Shown: piece by piece, positions 48,101-58,983 of the stretch | Numbering within the stretch: the first letter of the stretch is position 1 | Layout: the number at the start of each line of letters is the position of its first letter | Notes under the pieces: model-generated | Database searches by the model: none | Seen by the model: only the letters and a program-made list of their open reading frames with translations | Told to the model about the DNA's origin: nothing | Assembly (NCBI GenBank): GCA_008638375.1 | Contig: CM018046.1 | Location: 48,816,126 to 48,880,125, forward strand | Length of the DNA: 64,000 nt | Reading direction: 5' to 3' | Origin: Nyssa sinensis | Lineage: Eukaryota > Streptophyta > Magnoliopsida > Cornales > Nyssaceae | Translations under genes and position numbers: made by a program

Positions 48101-49686
48101 AGATCACACAAACCAAGATATAAACCTTAAACTTAATTGAGTAATAGTAACACCCTATCCACCACATTCTTTACAGAGAGCCCGAAAAGGACTGGTTTCA
48201 CAAATAAGAACAGTTAGACAGTATACAGCTTTACTTCAAAAGCCAATGTTGAGCAAGAATATCTTACGGTGGTCTCTTAAATGCCGTGTCCCAACACATG
48301 TTAAAGGCTCACACTTCAAAAGTTCGAGGAAAATCATTTAGATGAAGATGCCTACTTCATCTAACAAGGAATCAGCCCAACTTTCCTTCAGTGTTTCAAT
48401 TGTCCACCTAGCATTCAATTTTCTGGTCACTACATCCTCAGGAGTGGTTGTCCAACTTTAGTCCTCTCCCCAATTTGAAGTCCATTCTTTCACCATTGAT
48501 TCTTCTTGTTTCTTACATTGAAAATTTAAAAAAAAATTAGAGATTTTTCACTCCGTGATAGTAAGACTGGCCACCCTACTGTACAGCAAAGCACCAGAAA
48601 CATATTAGTTATGTAGAAGGGGAATTATTCCCTTCCACAGATCACCACTCGTCAGAGAAGCTACTATTTAGACCTTCAAACCATCCGCCTGGTATATTCT
48701 GACTATCACGTTTTATGGAAATAGAAATGTACTCGAACACAAAAATAAAATCATAAAGAACTCACGTTACCACATTAAAAACTTTCCCGGAAAAGTATCA
48801 CATCCTAACTTTATTATCAGTTGTCATGTCGAAACTCAGTATGAAATTTGATCCTTGACAGAAACCAAGAATGTCCTGAGACAAATAATTATTAATTGCT
48901 TCAACCATGAATCAACGCTAAGTCTACAACCCTGGGTGATGACACATCATCAAAAGTAAGAACGTATCATAGTCCAAAGTGTGTCAAAAAACAATAGGAA
49001 GAACAGAACTCTAGTATAAAAAATCAAGCCTTTAACAGTGAAGCCTACAGGCACTACAATCACAATAATATTAACAAAGTAGGTTCTGCAATACCCACTT
49101 TGAACAAAATTTATCAATCAACAAACAGACCATGATTCAATCTGAACCATAGCATTGATATTAGAACATGAATGGATATAGAGCGGGACTATTTTGTTGA
49201 GTGATATCAAGGATAACTCGTTCACTTAGACAAATCAACATACACTTGAACTGTATACATGAACAACAAAGTAAATCTCAAAATGCTCTTCAGGCTCATG
49301 AATGAAAATCAATAAAAAATCACATTCCATCGTAAAGCATACTAGAAACACAGAGTGACGACCATCAACGTCAAAACGAGACTCTATATATATAGATATA
49401 GCATGCGCATGAGTCAAACCCATTCCACAGAAAGAGCAAAGAAGAGCGAGAAAGTAGAATGAGAGCGACCTTCCTGACAACCAGGGGTGCATTCACAGCT
49501 GATTTCAAGATCACCACTCACGAAAACCCTAAGCCTTCCAACAGCATCACCATATCTATGGCTCGTACATCCACACGTCACTTCTACATAATCATCGCCT
49601 ATCTTGAACCCACTTATCTCTCTCACCTCCTCATCGCTGAACATGATAGCAGCGGCACCGCTCTCTCTCCCCACACCATTCTCCAT
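35494..49686 (-). CDS. ULT1: ULTRAPETALA SAND-domain transcriptional regulator (trithorax-group type)
   Basis: Three exons on the minus strand: 49686-49470, 47809-47485 and 35668-35494 (stop TGA at 35496-35494), 717 bp, 238 residues; Arabidopsis ULT1 has 237. All introns are GT-AG and in phase (donor GAAG|GTCGC; acceptor ATTAG|ACAAGATG; donor GACAA|GTATG; acceptor TACAG|AATAAC). ULT proteins are plant nuclear regulators that oppose Polycomb repression and control meristem size and flower determinacy. Exon 1 gives the N-terminus with YVEVTCGCTSHRYGDAVGRL and CECTPGC; exon 2 the SAND domain with AAFEKHSGRETARKWKNN and a VCHRDEFVRCTRCNKERRF segment; exon 3 the Cys-rich B-box-like tail, including RVYRGCSRSPTCIGCTSCVC and CETCxxC-like spacing. 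ULT1 versus ULT2 cannot be separated by eye, so the symbol is provisional. Intron 2 is 11.8 kb, far above normal. Confidence 0.93.
36065..36122. repeat. (CT)n microsatellite, about 29 units
   Basis: Uninterrupted CT dinucleotides, the longest simple repeat in the window. It immediately precedes (in plus coordinates) a SINE-like block, so it may be an expanded SINE tail. Likely polymorphic. Confidence 0.95.
36123..36225 (-). mobile_element. SINE-like element, antisense
   Basis: Reverse complement shows an A-box-like TTTAGTGGTAGCTTGGGTAA and a B-box-like GTTGAGGGTTGAGTCC, at tRNA-like spacing, followed towards lower coordinates by the GA-rich tail that continues into the microsatellite. It lies in ULTRAPETALA intron 2. 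Confidence 0.5.
36728..37097. repeat. About 189-bp tandem duplication
   Basis: Both units begin GTTCAAAC(A/G)AG (36730 and 36919) and share ACACAATACTCCA-like, TTTTTACTGCTTCCT, GTTAGGGAT and AGCCATCTCTTTGGAACCTCA. Several differences and small indels. It lies in ULTRAPETALA intron 2. Confidence 0.8.
38272..38330 (-). mobile_element. RTE LINE tail fragment
   Basis: Plus-strand CCAACTATTTGGGGTTGGCTACATGAGCC is the complement (two pieces of fewer than 20 bases each) of the RTE terminal HVANPK-like region and 3' end seen at 4383 and 6600. Too short for more. Confidence 0.5.
40365..40900. repeat. About 270-bp tandem repeat, retroelement-like
   Basis: Units start near 40365 (TGTAATGCCCCAAGCC) and 40635 (TGTAACACCCTCCAAGCC). 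Both include ACAACATTATGACTTAAA-like sequence, TAAGCCCAAGTTGTTAGTAA, ACTAATCAAACT, GTATCACATTCTCCC and GGATCTAGATCT. The TGTAA start and layout suggest a short terminal-repeat element (TRIM-like), but a CA end and coding region are not clear. A C18 run interrupts the second unit at 40804-40822. Confidence 0.6.
41168..41320 (+). mobile_element. Au-type SINE, degenerate
   Basis: A-box-like TGGCGTAATGGTAA, B-box-like CAATTCAAGTC, then CAACCTCTACAAAATCTGGG, TAAGACTACCTACTATCCACC and GTCTTGTGCACC, matching in order the Au SINE blocks seen antisense at 7375-7535. Confidence 0.62.
41320..42200 (+). mobile_element. RTE LINE reverse-transcriptase fragment interrupted by a hAT element
   Basis: Left part (to 41389) reads with one frameshift WDVK, KQVHKLRVTKIRMLR; right part from 41924 continues RWMYEKIRNDNIR, then a broken stretch containing PIEDKMREIV and LIEIIRK (about 42130-42160). 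Removing 41390-41931 restores the MLRWMYEK reading frame without a gap. The copy is dead. It lies in ULTRAPETALA intron 2. Confidence 0.8.
41390..41923. mobile_element. hAT-type non-autonomous element with 8-bp target duplication
   Basis: Inverted ends TAGGGCTGTCAATTT and, on the other strand, TAGAGGTGTCAATTT. Exact 8-bp flanking duplication GTTGAGAT at 41382-41389 and 41924-41931, the hallmark of hAT insertion. 534 bp, no transposase. Related copies lie at 45131-45346 and about 62105-62325. Confidence 0.88.
42332..42630 (+). mobile_element. Solo LTR, Ty1-Copia type
   Basis: Starts TGTTAGAGATATGG and ends TTTCACAACA, with TGTT/AACA inverted termini, a TATA-like ATAAATACG and the Copia-type phrase GCCGAACTACATAAATTCTT near the 3' end. 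Flanks GATAT and TATAT differ at one of five bases. No internal region on either side, so an ectopic recombination remnant. It lies in ULTRAPETALA intron 2. Confidence 0.75.
43690..45115 (+). mobile_element. Large LTR-like block with nested insertion
   Basis: GC-richer block with many GACCGG/AACCGG motifs, an 87-bp internal tandem repeat (units at 43851 and 43938), a promoter-like AAATATAAAAGGGG at 44697 and downstream AGTCTTTGTTGTAATGAGC typical of long plant LTRs. No coding remnant. An insertion (44236-44620) interrupts it. Boundaries and family are uncertain. Confidence 0.5.
44236..44560. mobile_element. Interspersed repeat T3, copy 1, inserted in the LTR-like block
   Basis: Rich in GAGTTGAACTCGAACTCAAA-type motifs; homologous to 58590-58958 in opposite orientation (AGTGAATTGTTTAAACTC, CTAAAATAAATGAG, TTGAACGAAC, TAACGAGTTGAACTC, TTTATCTTGTGAG). 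Non-coding, likely a MITE, ends not sharp. Confidence 0.6.
45131..45346. mobile_element. hAT-like element, short copy related to 41390
   Basis: Opens AGTGTTGTCA and closes TTGTCACCCCTAG with the family phrases TTAACATGTTAATCGAGTC and GTCTTGACACGACAC; 216 bp. No certain target duplication. Confidence 0.6.
45347..46085. repeat. Direct duplication of a 140-bp intron segment, about 590 bp apart
   Basis: 45347-45484 and 45938-46085 share GGGCCAGCCAAT, AGTTGC, AAGCTGGGGA, TGCAACACTAAAA, ATGGGCAGGAG, GGACCCAGACTGT and CAAGGAATTA-like ends. Between them, 45770-45817 also resembles 41118-41165 (CACACAACCTTAGCTTCA), so the locus has been duplicated more than once. Confidence 0.7.
46821..46912 (+). mobile_element. 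Short SINE insertion with perfect 20-bp target duplication
   Basis: A 92-bp insertion containing an A-box-like AGCTTGAGTTAT and B-box-like GGGATTCGAGTCTC, flanked by identical 20-bp sequences at 46801-46820 and 46913-46932 (starting TAAAAGAATT). Perfect duplications imply a recent retroposition. It lies in ULTRAPETALA intron 2. Confidence 0.85.
47810..49469. other. ULTRAPETALA intron 1 (1.66 kb)
   Basis: Ordinary AT-rich plant intron between the first two ULTRAPETALA exons. I recognise no transposon, RNA gene or coding remnant in it; no internal feature stands out. Confidence 0.7.
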
Positions 49687-50300
49687 TTTCTCTCTCTAAA
49701 ACTCTGTTATGACAACAAGAGAAAACGCACCGAGTCCTTTAGAGAGAAATCAAACCAAAACTCGCAAAAAATAACAAAGAAAATCAGATAAAGAAAATGG
49801 GTATGCCAAGACTTGTGAGTCGTGACATGTATTACGGATGGGTGTGTATGGAAATATATAGATAAGATATCATAGTTATAAATGCAATGTGAGAGAGAGA
49901 GGGGGGTGAGAGAGAGGAAAGACCCAGAAAACCACAAAAGGAGGAAAATCTCAATAAGCACGCAACTCCAGGGCTTACTCCGAGAGATCTGGTGGAGAAA
50001 ACGTTGAAAAGGAGGAGTGTAGAGAGAGAAAGGGTTTGAGAGAGAGAGAGAGAGAGAAGGGGTTCGGTGATGGTGTTGAATGTATGAGCTGGCGAAGGGG
50101 TGCCTAAGAAATGTCGTGGGGTGAAGGGTTAAAAGGCTTTTTAGTAGGATGGATTGGGGGGAGGGTGAGTGCTGGTTGCATGATATGACATGAAAGGAAG
50201 TGATATATATATATATATAAATTATATATATAATATTTTGGACCAGATATTATAACTTTTATACTGTATAATATTTATATATATATATATATTAATTTCT
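49687..50300 (-). promoter_or_regulatory. ULTRAPETALA promoter and leader region
   Basis: On the minus strand a TATA-like CTATATATT (plus 49852-49862) lies about 165 bp before the ATG. Further upstream are pyrimidine-rich (GA/CT) tracts at 49890-49916 and 50036-50056, and TA-rich runs at 50203-50290. If transcription instead begins in the CT tracts, the leader would be longer; the sequence does not settle it. Confidence 0.4.
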
Positions 50301-51206
50301 CTCTTTAAATATGCTGTAATTTGAATCCCACCCTGTTTTTTATTAGGAGTAAGCCGTCTGCTTTACACTATTTACATATATTTAAAGATTATATATATAT
50401 ATATAAATATTAGGAGTTTTTTTTTAGGTTTATGGAAAATCCCTCTCATGGGAACATGACGAGGTTTTCGAAAATCGTACTCTTATTTTTTTACTTCCAC
50501 TTTAGGTGGCATCACTGTTTTCATCAGGCCATTTTACTGCTAGCAGTGAAAATTTGTTTTGTCCTGCGATATACTCTTGCTTCCCTGGTGGTGATAGTGA
50601 CCGGTGGCGGACCTGGGCCCTGGAGGTTGTGGCTGCCGAGAATGGTCAATGGTGATAGCCACGGCGATCATATGGTGGCCGGACATCACGGCGGTTGGGA
50701 CAATGAATGTGCTTGTTTGATGACCAGGTAATATTTTCTTAGGCTTAGGGAATTGTGAGGGTCAATGTATTAAATTTCACTGAATTCAGTGAAGTGTAAG
50801 GTCCCCCAAACTGAAATTTTATTTTTTTTATTTTATTTTGTAAGTAATGTTATATGTAAACCGGATTGATTTATGAAATGAGATCAACTATAAAAAATAT
50901 ATTTATTAATTATAAAAATAATATTAACACATAAACTAATCATTTTTTTATATAAAAATAAGCATATAATGTTACTAACCTATCACCCAACTCCAACCAT
51001 GAGATAATTCTATTGTTACAGGAAAATAGGAAAATTTGATTTCCTTGTTCTTTGTATATTTTATAAAAGTTATTTCATAGAGACATGTGGAACCTGTTAA
51101 AATGATTTATATATTAAAATTATTTTCCAAACATATTTCACTTTACTATCACACATGCCTTAATTTTTACGGGAAAGAGGACTCATGTGGGACAACAGTT
51201 TACTAA
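50301..51206. other. Intergenic, no recognised gene
   Basis: Contains a 99-codon plus-strand frame (50432-50731) with a GC-rich second half (GGCGGACCTGGGCCCTGG region) and no recognisable domain. No splice or promoter evidence for it. The rest is AT-rich. Confidence 0.5.
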
Positions 51207-51848
51207 GAGCATCTCTAGCATGTTAGCTATTTGATTCTTGTTAGCTAAAATAACTAGTTTTACTTTTCAAAAATTCCTCCAACAAACTAATTTGCTTACA
51301 ACTATTCTGCTAGCTATTAATGAATAAGTCAAGATGGCTACCTATTATTATTTTATAAATATATATATATGTTAATAATTTACATAATGTATATATATTT
51401 ATATATGTGGTAATGGTCTATTATATTCTCTTAGATTATTATCTTAATCTAACCAAAAAGATAATATAATATTAATTAATTATATAAACGTTCTAATAAT
51501 GTCACACTTTAGACATTTTAGGATTGTATTAATTTTTCTGATTATTCTTTAACTTATTTTTATTGTGTTTTATTTTAAAAAATATATGACTATTAAAAAC
51601 TTAATGTTATAAAATTACTTGAAATTTGACTGTTAAAAAATAATTATTGAAATAAGACCGTTAAAAAATGAGCATTAGAATTTGATTGTTAGAATATTTG
51701 GAATTCAAAAATCGATTTAAAAAATGCATCCAGCTAAAATAAAAAATAGTGTTAGAATTGATCTTTAAAAAGTAATTAACTAAAATAGAAATAGAGGATT
51801 TTTAACTAAAATAGCTAACCAGAATGACTAGCATTGGTGGAGATGCTC
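51207..51848. mobile_element. Harbinger/PIF-type (Tourist-like) MITE
   Basis: Inverted ends GAGCATCTCTAGCATG and GAGCATCTCCACCAATGC (on the other strand), flanked by TAA at 51204-51206 and TAA at 51849-51851, the 3-bp target duplication of this superfamily. 642 bp, AT-rich interior, no transposase. Confidence 0.85.
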
Positions 51849-52434
51849 TAAGAAGAGGACGATAGGATTCTAATTCTTGAAAGTCTACCAATATGACCCA
51901 CTTAACTAAGACACGCGTGAGAGTAGGGAAATAAAAGAACAATAATATTATATTTACTTAAAAAATTTATTAAAATATTTCTTTTCATGAGTTGACAGTA
52001 CTATAGTAGTCAAATATTACATTATGATTTTACTATTATTTTGTTTTCTTTATTATTGATAGGGATTCTTTTGTTAAGATCCTATGAATAGACTAAAACT
52101 TCATATTCATACTAGAATCACGATGATACAATTTAATATAAATCCTAAGCTAAGCCCAAGCATTTCCTGAATAAGCCAACTACACGAAGATTTTGGTAAA
52201 ATTTGAAGGTAATTTCTCTTTGAATTTGGAGTGTTTTCATTTTTTTCCATTTATAAGAGAAGATAGAAAAAAAAATCATTTTTCATGAAATAAAGATACT
52301 CCAAAACCTTCACTTTACTACCATAAAAGAATCTTACTTTTGTGGAGAAGATAACTCTTAAGTAACACTCTAATTCTTGAAAATAATTAATTATTCATAT
52401 CTACAATTATATATTGTGGCAAAAACTCCTATGT

Positions 52435-52560
52435 CAGGGGTAGTTCAGTGGTATTAGCCATTAGACAGAAAAATGGAGAAAATATTACTTACAATGACAG
52501 TATATATAGAGCATGTGCCAATGTTCAAATTTTCTTCTTTTTTTTAATCTATCTAATAAA
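52435..52560 (+). mobile_element. SINE-like element
   Basis: GGGGTAGTTCAGTGGTATTAGCC at 52437 (its A-box core is TAGTTCAGTGGTA), B-box-like ATGTTCAAATTTTC near 52522, then a T-rich stretch. tRNA-like spacing, otherwise degenerate. No duplication of the target site is clear. Confidence 0.45.
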
Positions 52561-53061
52561 GAAAAGTGACAGAATAGTTTATTTTTTATTTTATTATTTT
52601 TTTCTTTTTTAATGTAATTCATTGATGGGTTTGCGTCAAAGTAACTTCTAATAATAAATGTAATTTATTCTTTTATTGTTTTTAATTACATTTTATTTAA
52701 AGTGTTTAGATCAAGGATCATAATTTTGTTATCATGAATGTTGGGGGTGGATGGATGGCATTTGTAATGACCATCGAGCCAATGATTATAAATAGCACAC
52801 ATCAATCCTCAAAAAAAATTTCTTTGGTGGGTTTCACAATGTCACATAAGTTGATGACATTGAATTCCATCAAGCATGTAACTTTATTCTCTTTGAATAC
52901 TGCCTAGGGTAAACCAATATTTTAATTTTACCCCCTTTCGTCTGCTCGCATTCAAACATAAATGCCACGACTCACAAACAATCCCCAACATCTCATAATA
53001 CAAGAAATGTGATTTCAATAAAAATTATTCAATGTTTTTAGTTTAATGATTTTAATGATCA

Positions 53062-53835
53062 AATGATATATATATATATATATTTATAATATGTTATTAT
53101 ACATATGACTTATAACTTTTTATTTGACATTTTAATTATAAAATGAGTTTTTTGTAAATCTTGTAAAATATTAAAATTATAAGAATTATTACAAGCGTTA
53201 AAGTGACTTGGCCCAGTGTATTCTCTACAAGACACCATGTTTAAAGCTTGCAATTTAAAAATAGACCCCTACCAAACGAAATGGCCTACAAAGGACCCTT
53301 CTTTGTTGTTGCATATACAAGGCTTCTCTCATTGAAGAAATAGGGGTTCATTGCCCATGTGAAGCACCATCATTTCCAATCAAAATGAGCCGGCTATCAT
53401 GTCCAACTATAAAATATGGCTTTTGTGCCATCACTTCAATAAAATATATATATATATATATATATATTTATAATACATTATTATACATATAACTTTTCAT
53501 TTACATTTTAATCATAATTTTAATTATAAAATGAGTTTTTCATAAATCTTGTAAAATATTAAAATTATATTAATTAACACAGACGTTTAAATGACTTGCC
53601 GAATGTATACTTCACAAGATACCATGTTTAAAGTTTGCAATTTGAAAATAGATCCCTACTAAACCGAAACGACCTACAAAGGACCCTTCTTTGTTGCTGC
53701 ATATACAAGGCTTCTCTCATTGAAGAAATAGGGGTTCATTGCCCATGTGAAGCACCATCATTTCCAATCAAAATGAGCCGGCTATCATGTCCAACTATAA
53801 AACCTGGCTTTTGTGCCATCACTTCAATAAAATAG
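53062..53835. repeat. 387-bp tandem duplication with a nearly identical core
   Basis: Two units, about 53062-53448 and 53449-53835. A core of about 150 bp (53286-53438 and 53673-53825) has very few differences, while the preceding 190 bp differ more. Both start with TA microsatellites. A 66-codon frame (53635-53835) crosses the second core without recognisable domain. Confidence 0.9.
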
Positions 53836-54239
53836 GTGTGATATTTGAGAATTTATTGAATGAATCGATTTTAATAGTTTTAACGGTGAAGATGATAAAA
53901 TATATATATATATATGTATAATATATTGTTGTATATGTGAATCATCAATTTAACCGTTGAGACTATAGTCTTAAGAGATCACTGACTAATTATTCGTGAT
54001 ATTTGTGAAACTTTTTGAATGAGATTGACACATCACTATGACAAGATTGTCATGTCATGTGTACTATAACTCATTTTTTTAATAAAGTATAATGTATAAG
54101 GCAGTGTTATTAGAAAGACATTATTCAATAGTATGAAGTATAATACACTTAGTCTAATGAGTTTTTTTATACATTTGTCTGTAACTATTGAGCTAGCACT
54201 TATTGGTATGGGTTCAATGCACTAGAACCAATAAATACC

Positions 54240-54790
54240 TTTTTTTTATTTTTGGAGGGTGCAATGTCCGCATGGTGGTCCGTCTTTGTCACAATATAGC
54301 GCTACTCATATAATTGCCCTGTGTGTCTCCTTCTATTTCCATTTCATTTCTCTTCTCATCATATTTCAGGTATACCATGCATATTGCAGGACCACATATC
54401 TACATTGGCTTCTGTGCGCAACTTTCTTTATGTGTCATCTCTTCATTGCTCATAACCTTGGAGATTAATCGTCTTCAGGTCTGCATAAGCCGACTGTTTT
54501 GATTCTCTAGATGTCCTCTCAAGGGTTCTGTGTCTTCTTTAATTAACTTGGTTCTTCTTTCCAATTGGCATGAGTAATGGGTTCTCCTTGCACATGTGTA
54601 AGTTCCAAGTAAAATCATTCGGTGGGACAGGATCTGTAGTGCCAATGGCTTTTCTTCGGACAAGTACAAATACCCTGTCATTGTTGCCTGTGTTACCCTC
54701 GGCACAATGTTATTGAAAGCTTGTATACATATAGGAGCATATTCTTTATGATTCCGACCAAATTTCTTTTTTATCTGCAGATCATCTTTT
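54240..54790. other. Unassigned segment with protein-like minus-strand frames
   Basis: Minus strand 54475-54780 has a long open frame, and a second overlapping frame (54540-54700) with a phrase DPVPPNDFTWNLHMC that looks protein-like. I do not recognise either; it could be a broken gene fragment or chance. Confidence 0.3.
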
Positions 54791-55765
54791 ATGAATTGTT
54801 TCGTTTAGAAATTATATTAATTAAAATAAATAAAAGCACAAAATGGATAAGAGATTCGTTCTCAATGCAAACGAGCTCTTAGCGTCATTACCATAAAATT
54901 GATTAAAACATCAAAATCATTCACTCACACTAGATCAATTAAATGAAACCAAACATTTTTTTCTCCGGAGGTTGTCCATGTGACCGGGATTTGACACATG
55001 AAAAGATACCATAGGCGAGTCTCAACAAAATGAAAAATTATTGTATGATCCGAGATCAGTAGTCCTGATCAATCATGTGTTGTAATATGTACATCATATC
55101 TACAACATATTAAATTTTTTAAAAGAAAAAAAATACTTTTTATATGCATATCAGCTCGTAATTGGTCATAATTATTGATCTCGGACCATATATACAACGA
55201 TCAATTATCTCAAACCATACAATAATTTCTCTAAAATTAAAGAAGGTCATCTAAGTAAGAAGTATTTAAGGTAGGCTCAAAATATGAAGAAATCAAAACT
55301 GCACTGACATTGGATTCTTCCAGGAGGACCACTTTAATTTCAGCTTGATATATAGTTGGCCTACCATTTCGAAATTAATATATATATATATGTATCCATA
55401 TCCATAGAAATTAATATCTATCCATAGCTCTTGACATAGTCTTTGATACTTTACTGCATAAATAGTATGACGGCCACCTAATTCACCTTTGTCTTACAAT
55501 GAATTTCTGTTCATAGAATCCAATGAGGAGCTAACTAAAACAATGTTTTGAATAACTTCAAAAGAAACTCAAAGTTGACAGCTAGTTAAGTTAATATATA
55601 CATTGTTAAAGTCAATTAGCTAGCCTAAAAAAAACCACCCCTTTGGTCAAACACCGCCACCACTTCACCAGGATACGCATATTTCGGTAATATGTTGTCT
55701 AATACTGATTAATTTATACAATATACCGTGATAAATAAATAATTTTTTCATAAATAAATTTACTT

Positions 55766-55854
55766 ACATGCTTGCTGTTCACAGTTCACCAGACCATGTA
55801 GTTGCCTACCACCCAACTCTAAGAAGATAGCGCCAATGGTAAGACAAGCATAGT

Positions 55855-55897
<43 letters not shown>

Positions 55898-56015
55898 TAC
55901 ATGCTTGCTGCTCACAGTTCACCAGACCATGTAGTTGCCTACCACCCAACTCTAAGAAGATAGCGCCAATGGTAAGACAAACATCCTATATATATATATA
56001 TATATAGCTCCAATG
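55766..56015. repeat. 133-bp tandem duplication separated by a TA microsatellite
   Basis: Units start at 55766 and 55899 with ACATGCTTGCTG and are almost identical through CAGACCATGTAGTTGCC, CCCAACTCTAAGAAGATAG and CGCCAATGGTAAGACAA. Each is followed by (TA)n. Recent by its low divergence. Confidence 0.92.
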
Positions 56016-56734
56016 GTCACCCATTATGATCATTTATATATTGACCTTTTCTGTGGATATTGAAGATCACTTGTAAACTCATTTTAGATTGGTCTATGGG
56101 TTCCAAATTACTTATGGTATTATAACATTGTAAGTTTGAGTTTGTATGAGAAATCATGTTTTAATTATATATTAAATAATTTAGGAATTAGATATAAAGT
56201 GGTTTGGGAGAAATGATAACTCAATTTCTAAGTTATCTAATGATTAAAATATCATGTTTGGTCTAGTGGAATGAATTTCAGGATTGTTCATTCTAACTTT
56301 TTCATTCTTTGTTCTTGTTTCGTATGATTAGAAATGTTTATTCCATGAAATGAACCTTTCATTAAAAACCATTCCAAGCATTCATTTAGCTTAAATGAGT
56401 AATTCTTATTCCATTCCATGTTATTTTCATTCTACTTTCTATTTCATTTCATGAAATAACCATTCCATTCCTGCATACCAAACATAGTCTTAGAATAATA
56501 TTGCCCTAAAATGTATATCTTAATTGTCAATACTTAACTGTTGGGTAGTTGTCATAAATTCATCCGAATTAATTTTTGATGGCCGATTGCGACTTGAAAA
56601 TAGGTAGTGTATAGCGTCATGTTTTGTTTGGGATATTTCAAACTCGCTTTGTTTCTTATTTTGTAATCCATACATATAGGGATGCTATTTTTTGAGTTCC
56701 TTTTATTTCAGTGAGACATCATTGGATGTGAAGT

Positions 56735-56885
56735 GTTTTCGAATTTGTGAACATTTGTTCTTGTAATCTCTTTGACACATAGTAGATATCCATCATCGCT
56801 ATTCATAAACGTAGGTATCTTATCGAACTACATAAATTTTGTGTTTTAATTTATTTTGTTTTATATCGATCTAGTTATTTGTTTT
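56735..56885 (+). mobile_element. Copia LTR 3' end remnant
   Basis: ACGTAGGTATCTTATCGAAC and TACATAAATTTTGTGTTTTAA parallel the 3' part of the solo LTR at 42530-42590 (TAGGCACATTGCCGAAC, TACATAAATTCTTTGTG). The start is not visible. Intergenic. Confidence 0.5.
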
Positions 56886-58589
56886 ATCCTGCGTCTTCTA
56901 TCTTTTATTTAATATTAATTTATTGCTTATTTGACTGTTTCCGAACAACATTAAGGAGAGGCCAAAAACTAACCATTTGCCCTCATAAAACCCGCTACCA
57001 CTGTGGATCACTTCCAGCTAAAAGAACCTCAATGTGGATCATCCTTGTATGTGGGACAATGCCTGCTCAACTGGCATGATGACGGTGGTTTCACAACCAA
57101 ATCAAATTTTCTGCATGCCAATTCAGTACGGTTAATACAAGAAAAAACCTGTTGGTTGTATGCGAGAAGTTGTGGACAATCCCAATTATATTGAGATCAA
57201 ACTGAACGAAGAGAGAAATTGTTGCGACTGTTTTTGGAAATCAGATGTGTCCCCACAACAATCACCCAAAATAGTTGTGCGATATGAAAAATAAAAGTAT
57301 TGTTTATGGTATCTTTGGAGTACAAAATATTTTTTGGGCTGGTACATGAAAGATTATTATTAAGAAAGGGAAAGGTTTTGTTTTATTCAATACAAGTTTT
57401 GTTGGTTCAATGTTTTGAAAGCTCCGCAAAATAGTTTGCTTGACATAAAAATTTTGCAGCTTTTGCAGTCGTCAGCAAAAGGTCCACATAACAATAAGAA
57501 TCATCTCAATATCCAAAGTGCTTTTCAAAAGCAGAAGCAACGTGCTTGTTTTTTGAAACAGAAACATATTTTCCCTGTTACGTCATTTTTTTTTCTTTCT
57601 GTTTTGTGCTAAAATATACCAAAGTCGATGAAAAGTTTCTGTATAAATTATATTGATCAATTTCTTCAATCAAATCAGTCACAGTTTATCAATTTAACAA
57701 AACTATTTTTTTTTCTGCTCCTTAAGATCAAACTACTTATTCAAAATGATTGAGTGTGATGCCCTTGGTCCATGAACCCAACTCACACCAAAAAAAACAA
57801 AAACAAAAATTCAAAGTGGAGACTGTTGTTATAAGAAGCATAAATAATTAATGTATATGTGTGTGTGTGTGTGTTTGTATAACTATATATTATATATATA
57901 TCACACACATGACACATTGAGTTACAGAATTCCCCCGTTCTGTTTTTACAAAATGCAACTTTGTATAAGGAGTTGTGAATCTCTGACATGGGAACAAGAC
58001 ATCGTTTAAACAAGCAGCACCGAACTCCATGTATCGTGATACTAGCTCCATGCGCGCTAATCATTCTTTAAATATCATATAGTCAAGTGGGAAGGTTGAG
58101 TCTTGCCATTGATGGAGCCGACTCAGCCATATCATCACCACCCTTTTATAAGATTTGCAGGATACCAAAAGCCCAACATTGGCCAACAAAAAGGGCAAAA
58201 AGTAGAACTAAAGAGACTATAAAAGGGTGGAGGGTATGGAAAGAGAATCAAGTATAATTTTAAAAACTTCAACAAAAAAAAAAAATATATATATATATAT
58301 AATTATTAAAAATTTCTAAGAATATAAGTATAATTTTAAAAAAAATTACTATAATTATCAAACATCTAAAAAAAATCAGTATAATTTACTCAATTACCCA
58401 TTTTTTAAATATACTCCTTTAACTTAAGTTTTCTCTTTTTTAAATTTAATTTTTTTCACATTTTATCCTTATCTTAATTTTAATTTGATTCTTCAATAAA
58501 ATTTTATTATAGTTTTCTAGGCTAAATTTTTTTGATTGTTTTTTGATTGGACTTCTTGTTAACTTATAAATTCGTTATGTGATTAAATT
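56886..58589. other. Intergenic, no recognised feature
   Basis: No convincing gene, RNA or transposon found. A (GT)n and TA microsatellite lies at 57857-57900. Confidence 0.5.
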
Positions 58590-58958
58590 TAGAGTTGTAA
58601 AATGAGTTGAAGCTATTTAAGTTTGATCCGTGATCAATTCAGTTAAAAAGCTTATTTAAGATTGACTCGTAAGATAAACAAAACAAGTTCGAATAAATTT
58701 TAAGACTCAATCGTTAATTTATTGAGTTTAGTTTGAACTTGACTCGTTAAGTCAAAAATAACTTAATTCTATATAAAAAATAAGTTATTTGAACTCGGCT
58801 TGATTAGATATTTGTTCGAGATCGACTTGAAAAGTTAATAAGCCAAGATTGAATACAATTTGAATCTTCACTTATTTTAGCAAATCAAATTTGAACAACT
58901 CACTATTCGACTTGACTCGACTCAACTCAACTTGACTAGACTTTTTATAGTCCTAGTT
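58590..58958. mobile_element. Interspersed repeat T3, copy 2, inverted relative to copy 1
   Basis: Reverse complement matches 44236-44560 block for block (AGTGAGTTGTTCAAATTT, GCTAAAATAAGTGAAG, TTAACGAGTCAAGTTC, TTTATCTTACGAGTC). Outer ends not sharp. Confidence 0.6.
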
Positions 58959-58983
58959 AAATTTAGTTACTTATAAAAAAAGT

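Noticed and set aside
49459..49791. 110-codon plus-strand frame
   Set aside because: It is the antisense shadow of ULTRAPETALA exon 1.
53635..53835. 66-codon frame in the tandem repeat as a gene
   Set aside because: The frame is broken in the other unit, and no domain is recognisable.
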